This document shows, piece after piece, positions 21,451-29,471 of a stretch of DNA of 64,000 nt (its first letter is position 1; each line of letters starts with the position of its first letter). Source of the stretch: JBDKGH01 sp039798265 (lineage in GTDB: Bacteria; Bacteroidota; Bacteroidia; Flavobacteriales_D; Sanyastnellaceae); contig JBDKGH010000029.1 of assembly GCA_039798265.1 (NCBI GenBank), forward strand, positions 3,525-67,524. The letters run 5' to 3'. The translations under genes and the position numbers were made by a program. The notes under the pieces are model-generated. The model saw nothing but the letters and a program-made list of their open reading frames with translations, had not been told where the DNA came from and searched no databases.

Positions 21451-22263
21451 ATGGCCGCTAAAAATTCCTTTTTTACAGGATTTGACTCTTGCTTCAAAGC
21501 ATGGAAACTCATCAGCCGATATGGGCTTTGGCATTTTTTTCTTTACCCCATTGCCCTTACCGTATTACTCGGAATGGGCATTAGCGCACTTCTACACGAC
21601 CAAATTGATACGTGGGTAAAAAGCCTCGGGCCCTTCATGCACATTGAGCCTCTGCACACGAAAGACTGGAAAGAAGTGGCCATCACCTTTTGGAATGAAC
21701 TGTCATCTGCGGCTCTTCGCATTTTACTCTGGATAACAGCATTGCTGATTTATTGGAAAATTTCCAAGTATCTCGTTTTGATGCTCATGTCGCCGGTGAT
21801 GGCTTATTTAAGCGAAAAAACAGAATTTCTAATCACCGGAAAAACCTATCCTTTTTCCATCAAGACTTTCTTCTTGAATGCCGCGAGAGGAATGCTCATT
21901 AGCTCTCGAAATTTTTTCCTTGAGATGCTTCTTCTCTTCGCTCTGCTGGCCATTGATTTGGGCATTTCCTTTTTCTTCGCACCTGCCTCCATTATCATTA
22001 CACCTGCTGTAGCCATCCTTTCTTTTTTGATCAGCACCTACTTTTATGGTTTTTCCATGTTTGACTATATCAGCGAGCGAAAAGGGCAATCGATTCAACA
22101 AAGCACCGCTTATATGCGCAGTCACCAGCGCATGGTAGTAGGCAATGGTACTGCCTTCGCGTTGTTCCGTTGGATACCACTTATAGGTAATCCAATAGCC
22201 ATTGTTACCTGCACCATTGGTGCGGTAATCGCTTGGAACGAAAATGAAAAAATTAGTGGATGA
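21451..22263 (+). CDS. EI24/CysZ-like membrane protein
   Basis: A 270-residue protein with about five to six hydrophobic segments and a pattern fitting the EI24 (Etoposide-induced 2.4)/CysZ domain: FFTGFDSCFKAWKLI at the start, RNFFLEMLLLFALLAI in the middle and RWIPLIGNPIAIV near the end. CysZ is a sulfate channel, but many Bacteroidota members have no assigned substrate. The start is ATG 21451; a -7-like box AATCTTTG ends only 4 bases before it, so the transcript may be leaderless. The 3' end overlaps the convergent protease-like gene by 11 bases. Confidence 0.78.
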   Translation: MAAKNSFFTGFDSCFKAWKLISRYGLWHFFLYPIALTVLLGMGISALLHDQIDTWVKSLGPFMHIEPLHTKDWKEVAITFWNELSSAALRILLWITALLIYWKISKYLVLMLMSPVMAYLSEKTEFLITGKTYPFSIKTFFLNAARGMLISSRNFFLEMLLLFALLAIDLGISFFFAPASIIITPAVAILSFLISTYFYGFSMFDYISERKGQSIQQSTAYMRSHQRMVVGNGTAFALFRWIPLIGNPIAIVTCTIGAVIAWNENEKISG

Positions 22264-23806
22264 TTACGCGAGACGTATTCAAGGAGCTCTTTTGGCCGAT
22301 TTGGAAAATATAATTTCCACTCTCCAAGAAAGAAACATCTAGGCGAGGACTAGAAGGATAAAGCGTAACCACATACCTTCCCATGGCATCATAAATAGCA
22401 ATATAGTCCACCGCTTCGCCGCTGTTGTTTTGTAAATACAAACTGCCTGCGCTAGGGTTAGGGAAAAGCACCAATGGTGCAATACTCACAGTCTGTTCGG
22501 GGGCATATTCAGAATACAACCCAGAAATACTAATGCTGTTGCGATTGATGGGATCGAGGAAGGATTTGAAGGTATTCCACGCATCGCTGATACTAGCGAA
22601 AGAATCGCGGCCATTGTTTGAGCAGCCCAAATTGCCTCCCACAAAAAATCCGATGATTTGATTATTGGCCGAGAAGAGCGGACTACCGATAGATCCAGCG
22701 AATGTGCTGCCGCTGTCCCATTCATCTACATCGTATTTAATCTGACCATTCATGTACATCCGAATCAAGTTTCCATTGAAATAGGAAACACTCTGTACCG
22801 CTCCAAAGGCATGCTGAATGCAGGTGAAACGTTGCGAATTGGCTAGATACAATTCCCAACCAGAGTAAAAAACATCCCATGTTTTCTTGGGTGTCTGTTT
22901 GGTTTGTATCAGACTTAAGCCTGTTACCTCATCGAGGGCTAAAATGTCAGCACCGCATAAAGCGTGGTCCCAACAGGCAAATTCTTCTTCACATGAATTC
23001 TGAGCATAATCCAATACGAATACCCACTGCTGCGGTTCTCCCATCAAAGATTCCGTAGCTGTAATCATATAAGGTGTGCCATCAAACTTCGAGTTGTTAA
23101 CGAATGCGCCAGTGGCCAAACGTTGACCGTTATCTACGATCATCATCGCAACTGAAGCTGCTCCATCGCGCAAAGGTTTTGCGCTATTCTGGTGCTCAAA
23201 AGATCGCAGGCACTGCGTTTGTTGACCGAACGATTCGCTGTCCACATGCTTGTAGGCACGAGCTACAGAATTGATCATCAACGAACCTTCACCTCTGTTG
23301 TCGAGGGGCTCGTAGTATTCTATAATAATGGACTGTCCGGCAAGGGGAACGATGCTCATTTGACCATCGGTACTGCTGACAGGCGGATTGATAGGACCTA
23401 TTACATCGCTTCTGTCCGAAGCATATACGTATAACTTCGCTTCTTTAGGAAGACGCAAGCCCGCGAAAGCCACTGAAAGCGCCAAGGCGTTATCGCAGCG
23501 AATGCCGAGCATCCACAAGCGATCACCATTAGGTAAATTGATCCAATGACCGCTGTTTTCTAAGGTAAAATCAACATCTGTGGCGGAGGCGAAACGATAA
23601 GGCTTGGATTTATTCGACTGAAAATTGTCTTCACTCAGCAACTGGTTCACGTTCATGCTAGGAATCGACTCCCAAATAGTAGTTGGAATTACATCATCAG
23701 ACAAAAACCAACTATACGGCGTGCCTTCACGCGACAACTGGCCTTCAGAAACGAGGGCTAGCGAAGCGCTGAAAACAACACTCAGTATTAATTTTAGTCG
23801 AAGCAT
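22253..23806 (-). CDS. secreted lysyl-endopeptidase-like pseudoprotease with T9SS sorting domain
   Basis: A 517-residue protein: a signal peptide (1-22), an N-terminal beta-rich region (about 25-190) as in Bacteroidota lysyl endopeptidases, a trypsin-like domain (about 215-415) and a type A T9SS sorting domain (about 443-517, starting LFPNP). The trypsin-like domain matches Achromobacter-type lysyl endopeptidase: ATGAFVNNS before the His site, IQHAFG in the position of IHHPN, and GSIGSPLF in place of GSSGSPIY. But the His position is Glu252 (ITATES), the Asp position looks like Gly296, and the Ser position is Ile373. The protein is therefore probably not a protease of this mechanism. Start chosen at ATG 23806. 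It is divergent from a Kazal-domain gene. Confidence 0.82.
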   Translation of the reverse strand: MLRLKLILSVVFSASLALVSEGQLSREGTPYSWFLSDDVIPTTIWESIPSMNVNQLLSEDNFQSNKSKPYRFASATDVDFTLENSGHWINLPNGDRLWMLGIRCDNALALSVAFAGLRLPKEAKLYVYASDRSDVIGPINPPVSSTDGQMSIVPLAGQSIIIEYYEPLDNRGEGSLMINSVARAYKHVDSESFGQQTQCLRSFEHQNSAKPLRDGAASVAMMIVDNGQRLATGAFVNNSKFDGTPYMITATESLMGEPQQWVFVLDYAQNSCEEEFACWDHALCGADILALDEVTGLSLIQTKQTPKKTWDVFYSGWELYLANSQRFTCIQHAFGAVQSVSYFNGNLIRMYMNGQIKYDVDEWDSGSTFAGSIGSPLFSANNQIIGFFVGGNLGCSNNGRDSFASISDAWNTFKSFLDPINRNSISISGLYSEYAPEQTVSIAPLVLFPNPSAGSLYLQNNSGEAVDYIAIYDAMGRYVVTLYPSSPRLDVSFLESGNYIFQIGQKSSLNTSRVIIH

Positions 23807-23961
23807 TCGAGAATTACAGGTAATGTACACTCGTACAGACGCTAAGGTAACAAATAATTTACATTGGCAAGCTTAATTTTTCAAGATTAATTCACATGAG
23901 TGTGCAACCTTTCTTGCTCCATTTTGATCTAAATCAAACACTACATGCTTCAACCTTTTAA

Positions 23962-25137
23962 ATGAGAATAGTACTACTTACCCTTTTAACACTCGCGCTC
24001 TCTCCTTATTTATCCGCACAATCAGGTTGTGTTGACGAAACCCTGATTAATCAAAACGCCATTTGTCCAGCCATTTGGGCTCCTGTTTGTGGCTGTGATG
24101 GTGTCACCTATGCAAACGATTGCGAAGCTGTTAATTACGGCGGCGTCACCTCATTTACCCAGGGTGAATGTGCGATCGAAGTAGTCACCTGCGATACCCT
24201 CCCGAATGCCGACTTCGGTGATTGTGATATGGCCCTCGGTTGGGCCATGACCAACAACGGTTGCCAATTCATCAGCGGGTGCGGCTACACAGATGTCAAT
24301 GGCATAGACTACAGCTCCTATTTTTTCCAAAGCTCTTACCAATGCAATAGCCAATGCCTCGGTGATACCACCGTAGTGGTTGACTGCATCGACAGCACGC
24401 TTATTGACCTCAACATCATGTGCCCCGCTATTTGGGATCCTGTGTGCGGATGCGATGGCATTACGTATAGCAACGCCTGCACAGCCACTAACCACAATGG
24501 CGTTATCAGTTATACGATGGGCGAGTGTGGCAGCACGCAACAGTTTTGCTTTGATGTTGGCAACATCGACTTCGGTCTCTGCGATATGGCGATGGGATTT
24601 GCCTATCTCAACGGAAGCTGCACCATGGTCAGCGGTTGTGGATACATCATCGACAACATCGATTATTCTCCTTGGTTTTATCAAAACATTGACGACTGCC
24701 TTGGCGCTTGCGAGGGTTTTCAGCAAGATTGTATCAATCCGGCTGTGATGAATCAAGCGCTCAAATGCGCTCCTTCTGATGCACCTGTCTGCGGATGCGA
24801 TGGCAACACTTATGTCAACTCTTGCACTGCTTTCTACTATTATGGTATTACTTCTTGGACGAACGGACCTTGCGAGGGAAACAACATAGTAAATGCAGAA
24901 GCTCAGGTGCTTCTTTTCCCCAATCCAGCGCACGATGTATTGCAGTTTGAATTACCGAACGCGCTATCCGGTATCTATCGCATTTTCGATGCCCAAGGAA
25001 AATTGATGATGGAAAACAATTTACCCGCTCAAGTAAAGGGAAGCATCACATTGCATGACTTACCCATTGGATTTTATACGCTTTTGATCACCGATAAAAA
25101 CGGTATCAACTATCGTCGGGCTTTCCTGAAAAACTAA
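23962..25137 (+). CDS. secreted Kazal/Kunitz-like multidomain protease-inhibitor protein with T9SS sorting domain
   Basis: A 391-residue protein with a signal peptide (1-19). Three Kazal-type domains lie at about 35-70, 154-189 and 269-304, each with CPAIWxPVCGCDGxTYxNxC or a close variant. Between them are two six-cysteine modules (about 77-132 and 196-250) with equal spacing (C-x10-C-x12-C-x5-C-x19/20-C-x3-C) and a GCGY...Y...F pattern resembling Kunitz/BPTI domains. A type A T9SS sorting domain (about 312-391, LFPNPAHDVLQFE) ends the protein. Kazal and Kunitz domains block serine proteases, so this is likely a surface or released inhibitor. It is divergent from a trypsin-like pseudoprotease across a 155-base gap. 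Confidence 0.85.
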   Translation: MRIVLLTLLTLALSPYLSAQSGCVDETLINQNAICPAIWAPVCGCDGVTYANDCEAVNYGGVTSFTQGECAIEVVTCDTLPNADFGDCDMALGWAMTNNGCQFISGCGYTDVNGIDYSSYFFQSSYQCNSQCLGDTTVVVDCIDSTLIDLNIMCPAIWDPVCGCDGITYSNACTATNHNGVISYTMGECGSTQQFCFDVGNIDFGLCDMAMGFAYLNGSCTMVSGCGYIIDNIDYSPWFYQNIDDCLGACEGFQQDCINPAVMNQALKCAPSDAPVCGCDGNTYVNSCTAFYYYGITSWTNGPCEGNNIVNAEAQVLLFPNPAHDVLQFELPNALSGIYRIFDAQGKLMMENNLPAQVKGSITLHDLPIGFYTLLITDKNGINYRRAFLKN

Positions 25138-25157
25138 TGCTCGACTAACTCTAGTAG

Positions 25158-25196
25158 AGGCTCCTACACCTTCGGGTTGGGAGCCTTTATTTTTTT
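25158..25196. terminator. Rho-independent terminator with TTCG loop
   Basis: AGGCTCC (25158-25164) pairs with GGAGCCT (25180-25186) around an inner CC-TTCG-GG tip, followed by a T-rich run. It ends the Kazal gene and overlaps the last codons of the convergent exporter gene. Confidence 0.8.
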
Positions 25197-27437
25197 CCGG
25201 TAAAAGGCCATTACAATCAAGGGAGAAAAAAGCAACTCCGCAATAATGGCGATAAACAAGGTAAGACTGATCAAAAGACCGATGTAAAATGTGCCAAGAA
25301 AATCGGAGAATATCAAGGTCAAAAAACCTCCACTCAAAATAAGAGTGGTAACAATCATGGCTTTTCCAGTGGTTAAAAAAGTGCGCTTTACGGCATAATT
25401 GACACTTAGTCCTTCGCCCAACAAGGTGCGTACTCGCGCTAAAAAATGAACCGTATCATCGACAGCTATTCCAAATGCAATATTGAAAATGATGGAGGTG
25501 GAAACCTTGATTGGAATGCCCGCAAATCCCATGATTCCTGCTACTATCAGCAGTGGTATCAAGTTCGGTATAATGGTGAGCAAAACCATCTTAAATGATT
25601 TGTAAACCACTCCCATCACCAATCCGATGCACACCACTGAAAGCAAAAGATCCAAAACTAAATTATCGACCAAGAGACGGTTATTTACATCGATCAAATG
25701 CGCCGTTCCTGTTATTTCAATAGTGTAATCTGATTGCCGTTGATTGGCCACAAATTGATTCAACTGTACATTCAAAGCATCATAATGCTGCCTTCCCAAG
25801 TCAGCAACTTTTCCGCTTACGCGATACCATCGTTTATCATCATTGACAAAAAGAGAAGTCAGTTGCTTGGCCTCTTTGCGATGCAAAAATTTGACGATCT
25901 GATCGATCTCTTCTTGCGTTTCAGGTATTCTGTAAAACTCATTATCGCCTCCGTTCAGCGTTTTGTTTACTGATTTGATGAGGGTATTGATAGACACCAA
26001 ACTGCCTACACCATATTGTTTTTCTAAAAAAGTATCGAGCGACTCTAAGCGAAGCAACACCTCTCTTTTGTAAAGGGTTTCTTCGTCTTTCAACTTCACG
26101 GCTAATTCAAATGGGCGACAACCAGCGAATGAATTCTCCATGAAAACAAACTCTTTTTTCAACGGATGATCATCGCGTAAATCTTCTAGCATCAAGTTAT
26201 CTACTTTGATGGTTGAAATACCGTAAAGACTAATCGCTACAACAGCCACTCCCAATATTGCCACTCGGCGACGGCGGCGAAGCAAGGCCATGAAAAAACG
26301 ATGAAGTTTGCTTGTCCAAAAATCATCACTCATGGCATATTCATTCATCCGTTTGGGTTGGGCAAGAATGAGGATGGCAGGAAGCATGCTGTAGGTTAAG
26401 CCATAAGCCAACAATACCCCTACTGAGGTGTACACGCCAAAATCGGATATGGGTTTTATATTAGAAAAAACCAAGGTCATGAAACCGATGGCTGTAGTAA
26501 GCGCTGTTAAGAAAGTGGCTAGACGAATGGATTTAAAAGCATACCGAATGGCCTCCATTTTTTCCTTCCCATTGCGCAGCTCTTGCATGTATTTGGTTAA
26601 TACGTGCACACTGTCGCTCATTCCCACTACGAAAATGATGGTGGGTAAAATGGTCATCATCAAATCAAGATCCTTTCCGATGATTTTCACAAACCCCATG
26701 GTCCAGATGATGGACATCAAAACGACGAGCGTAGGTATGATAACACCCCAACCAGATCGGAAGGCGATGAAGAGAAAAATAATGGTCAGCACCAAACTCA
26801 TGCCGATGAAGAGAGCAAGCTCTTTCACCATCATTTCAACGTACATCTTTTGGCCCAAAGCGCGACCGATGACGTGTGTTTTGTCAAATTGGTATTTACT
26901 TACAACAGCCGAAACATCCTCGGCTAGTTGATCACTTTTTTCCTTCGAAAGCCGTTGCTCATGTTTCATGTTGATAGCGAGCGATTTTCCATCTTCACTC
27001 ACAAACACACCCACCATGGCTGGTGAAGTATAAATCTTCGCTGAATCCGCCGCATAACTAGAAGGATCGTCAATGCGAAGTAGTTTCGAACGGAACAAAG
27101 AACCCATAAAAGGATCGCGGGTTACCTCTTCCATTTCGGTGATCGAAAGTACCTCCTTCATGTGAGGCACTTTTTTTAGATCGTTCGTCAGGCTATCTAC
27201 ACGGCTCAAAAAGTCTTGTCGAAAGATGCCATCGGTTTCTTCCAACGCCACAAAAAAGAAGTCGTTGTCTGTTTCAAAGGTTTCTCGGTACTCGAGAAAA
27301 AAATCAGTGTCCGCGCTATTCTGCGGGAAATACGATTCGAAGTCGTAGTTTACCTTGAGGCGAGAAATAAGATAAACGCAACCAAGCGTTATCAAAGCAA
27401 TGCCAATCAATACCAAAATTCCCGTCCTGCGCGTCAT
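25164..27437 (-). CDS. RND/MMPL-family exporter
   Basis: A 757-residue inner membrane protein with two repeats of one helix, a large periplasmic loop and five helices: helix 1 at about 7-25, periplasmic 30-205, helices 210-365, helix about 390-410, periplasmic 415-595 and helices 600-745. It has the conserved middle-helix motifs GMSDSVHVLTKYMQEL and GIAVDDTVHFLARVRTLL. MMPL-type proteins export lipids, hopanoids or siderophore-like molecules with proton flow. No periplasmic adaptor or outer membrane factor is next to it, which fits the adaptor-free MMPL group. The substrate is unknown. Confidence 0.88.
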   Translation of the reverse strand: MTRRTGILVLIGIALITLGCVYLISRLKVNYDFESYFPQNSADTDFFLEYRETFETDNDFFFVALEETDGIFRQDFLSRVDSLTNDLKKVPHMKEVLSITEMEEVTRDPFMGSLFRSKLLRIDDPSSYAADSAKIYTSPAMVGVFVSEDGKSLAINMKHEQRLSKEKSDQLAEDVSAVVSKYQFDKTHVIGRALGQKMYVEMMVKELALFIGMSLVLTIIFLFIAFRSGWGVIIPTLVVLMSIIWTMGFVKIIGKDLDLMMTILPTIIFVVGMSDSVHVLTKYMQELRNGKEKMEAIRYAFKSIRLATFLTALTTAIGFMTLVFSNIKPISDFGVYTSVGVLLAYGLTYSMLPAILILAQPKRMNEYAMSDDFWTSKLHRFFMALLRRRRRVAILGVAVVAISLYGISTIKVDNLMLEDLRDDHPLKKEFVFMENSFAGCRPFELAVKLKDEETLYKREVLLRLESLDTFLEKQYGVGSLVSINTLIKSVNKTLNGGDNEFYRIPETQEEIDQIVKFLHRKEAKQLTSLFVNDDKRWYRVSGKVADLGRQHYDALNVQLNQFVANQRQSDYTIEITGTAHLIDVNNRLLVDNLVLDLLLSVVCIGLVMGVVYKSFKMVLLTIIPNLIPLLIVAGIMGFAGIPIKVSTSIIFNIAFGIAVDDTVHFLARVRTLLGEGLSVNYAVKRTFLTTGKAMIVTTLILSGGFLTLIFSDFLGTFYIGLLISLTLFIAIIAELLFSPLIVMAFYRKKIKAPNPKV

Positions 27438-27502
27438 ATATAGAATCTTAACTCAAATGTACAAGCAACAAGCAAAGGTTCAATTAGTTCGCATTTTCTA
27501 GG

Positions 27503-27534
27503 TAAAAAAAAACGCCCACCAACTGGTGAGCGCC
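27503..27534 (-). terminator. terminator after mscL
   Basis: A hairpin CGC-C-CACCA / TGGTG-A-GCG (27513-27532) is followed, on the minus strand, by a run of nine T at 27504-27512. It lies between mscL and the next gene on the same strand. Confidence 0.65.
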
Positions 27535-27554
27535 TTTTCTAGAAGGGACACTTC

Positions 27555-27983
27555 TTATTTTTTCAAAAGATCTCTGATCTCACCCAAAAGCACTTCTTCT
27601 TTGGTTGGTGCTGGCGGAGCTGCAGGAGCTTCTTCTTGTTTCTTCTTCATTTTGTTAATGCCTTTCACAACAAGGAACATCACAAAGGCAACAATCACAA
27701 AATCCAACAATACGGTAATGAAAGCTCCATATTTTACAACTACTGGCTCTACTTTTTCAGTTGTTATTGTACCTGCAGCATCCACAACTTCTTTGGTGCC
27801 TGCTTTGATTTCCCAAACCAATTTTGAAAAGTCTTTTCCAGAGGTCAATAAACCTACTAGAGGCATTACCATACCATCTACAAAAGCGGTAACAATTTTA
27901 CCAAATGCACCCCCCATTACGAAGGCAATGGCCATGTCTACTAGATTGCCGCGAAGAGCAAACTCCTTGAATTCCTTAAGCAT
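27555..27983 (-). CDS. mscL: large-conductance mechanosensitive channel MscL
   Basis: A 142-residue protein with the N-terminal amphipathic helix (MLKEFKEFALRGN), first helix VDMAIAFVMGGAFGKIVTAFV, second helix around 72-100 and a charged C-terminal bundle. It releases solutes when membrane tension is extreme. Length and motifs are normal; the periplasmic loop is somewhat long. It is a single gene with its own -7 box and terminator. Confidence 0.96.
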   Translation of the reverse strand: MLKEFKEFALRGNLVDMAIAFVMGGAFGKIVTAFVDGMVMPLVGLLTSGKDFSKLVWEIKAGTKEVVDAAGTITTEKVEPVVVKYGAFITVLLDFVIVAFVMFLVVKGINKMKKKQEEAPAAPPAPTKEEVLLGEIRDLLKK

Positions 27984-28045
27984 AATTTTCTGTTTTAGAT
28001 TAAAAAATGGTTTAGCTAAATAGAGAGAATGTCGAATTCTTAAAA

Positions 28046-28053
28046 CAAATATA
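28046..28053 (-). promoter_or_regulatory. -7 box of mscL
   Basis: TATATTTG on the minus strand matches TAnnTTTG exactly and lies 63 bases before the mscL ATG. The -33 element is not evident. Confidence 0.5.
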
Positions 28054-28076
28054 TCCCATTTTCTAAAAGTGCCGCA

Positions 28077-29471
28077 TCATAGCGATTTTAAGAAGGCAAT
28101 CAAGTCTACGCGTTCTTGAGCACTGAGTTGTTTAAATGCATTTTTTGAGGCTTCCGCTTCCCCACCATGCCAAAGTATGGCTTCTTCCAATGAGCGCGCT
28201 CTACCATCATGCAAATAGTTGTCGTGCCCATTAACAACAGGTGTAAGACCAATGCCCCAAAGCGGTGGTGTTCGCCATTCAAAGCCGCTTGCTTTATAGT
28301 CAGGACGATTGTCTGCTAACGCAGGCCCCATGTCATGCAGGAGCATATCGGAATAAGGGAAGATGCGTTGATTGGAAACCGGAGGAAAAGCCACATTTAC
28401 AGCAGTCTCCATCATAGGCCTATGGCAAGCCGCGCATTGCATATCCATGAAGAGCTGTTTTCCCGCTAACACTTGTGGATCTTTTGCATTTCTTCTGCCG
28501 GGTACAGCTAAGGTGCGCACGTAGTGAGCAGCCGCCTCGAGTAAACTATCAGACAACTCGGGCTCTGGAACATTATCTAAATTCTGCGGTTGTCCTATTG
28601 AGCTCTCCAGGGGAAACACATAGGAGGTAATGCCCATGTCTTCATGATAAGCTCCTGCTGTTTGCTGCAAAACGGATGGTGCCGCTGCTTTCCAACCAAA
28701 TCTTCCAAGTACACTTTTCCGTTTTACAACATCCCAAGTGTAATTCGCGCGTCCACTGATGCCATCATTATTGCTATCGTTTTCGTCCTCATATTCCAAG
28801 ATAGTGGATTCTGCAACGGCTTCTAACAGACCCAAACCAAATACAGGCGGTGCTATGCGAGGAGAATACATAAGATCAGCGGGCATTGCCATATACGCAT
28901 TCGGAAAAGAATAACTGGGCACACGCAGCGAGTAAGCAGAACCATCAGCATAGGTGCCTGTTTGCTCTTGATAGGTTAAAAATATAGCCGCTTCAGGAAC
29001 ACTTCCAAAGATGGATCGCTGCTGCAACTGGCCACCAAATCCGGGCGCTGCCAAAGGACCGCCATGATCATCCGTTCCTGGCACACTGAGCCTGATCAAT
29101 AGCGAAACAATATCTGTACCTGGTCCCACTGGAGTGCCTCTTCCATCTGCAATGTGACAGCTCACACAGGAAACACTGTTATACACAGGTCCCAAACCAG
29201 GATTTAAAGAACCTCCGCTCACAAAAGTGGCTTCAAAGGCTAAATCGCCCACATCATGCACGAGCTCATCGCGCTGCGACATCACGGGAAAACCATGGGA
29301 GAATGCACTTACACCACGATCAAAAACAGTTTGCTGTCCGCCGCTATACCATTCTTCAATACTAGAATCATCTTCGGTGATGCTAGGTTTTTTACATTGA
29401 ACTAAAAAGGTAGTTACGGCCAAGGCCATAACTACCCAACGAAGCTCAATCCGTTCTCTCACTCGCTTCAT
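28077..29471 (-). CDS. di-haem oxidoreductase family c-type cytochrome (DHOR/DUF1111) lipoprotein
   Basis: A 464-residue protein with a lipobox-like LVQC at Cys26 and two haem c sites, CVSCH (102-106) and CAACH (346-350). Between them is a calcium-loop-like DENDSNNDGISG stretch (229-240). This is the di-haem thiol-oxidoreductase-like group related to MauG/CcpA, often found next to imelysin genes. It should act in the periplasm in redox chemistry, perhaps on metal ions. It is the last gene of a porin, Rieske, imelysin and cytochrome run and overlaps the imelysin gene by one base. Confidence 0.88.
   Translation of the reverse strand: MKRVRERIELRWVVMALAVTTFLVQCKKPSITEDDSSIEEWYSGGQQTVFDRGVSAFSHGFPVMSQRDELVHDVGDLAFEATFVSGGSLNPGLGPVYNSVSCVSCHIADGRGTPVGPGTDIVSLLIRLSVPGTDDHGGPLAAPGFGGQLQQRSIFGSVPEAAIFLTYQEQTGTYADGSAYSLRVPSYSFPNAYMAMPADLMYSPRIAPPVFGLGLLEAVAESTILEYEDENDSNNDGISGRANYTWDVVKRKSVLGRFGWKAAAPSVLQQTAGAYHEDMGITSYVFPLESSIGQPQNLDNVPEPELSDSLLEAAAHYVRTLAVPGRRNAKDPQVLAGKQLFMDMQCAACHRPMMETAVNVAFPPVSNQRIFPYSDMLLHDMGPALADNRPDYKASGFEWRTPPLWGIGLTPVVNGHDNYLHDGRARSLEEAILWHGGEAEASKNAFKQLSAQERVDLIAFLKSL

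Noticed and set aside
22688..22690. Ile codon at the active-serine position as a sequencing error
   Set aside because: ATC is one base from AGC, but the His and Asp positions are also changed, with at least two base differences needed for His to Glu, so one error is not enough.
24151..24933. A 260-codon open frame on the minus strand opposite the Kazal/Kunitz-like gene
   Set aside because: It mirrors the cysteine-rich repeats of the real gene, has a composition poor in aromatic residues and rich in Ala, Arg and Val, and matches no family. The + strand frame has a signal peptide, three domains and a T9SS tail.
26428..26931. A 167-codon + strand frame opposite the RND/MMPL exporter
   Set aside because: Met- and Lys-rich shadow frame of membrane helices; the exporter frame is continuous and well conserved.
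27526..28023. A 165-codon + strand frame opposite mscL
   Set aside because: It spans the mscL terminator and promoter and has low-complexity Ser/Thr content; mscL is unambiguous.
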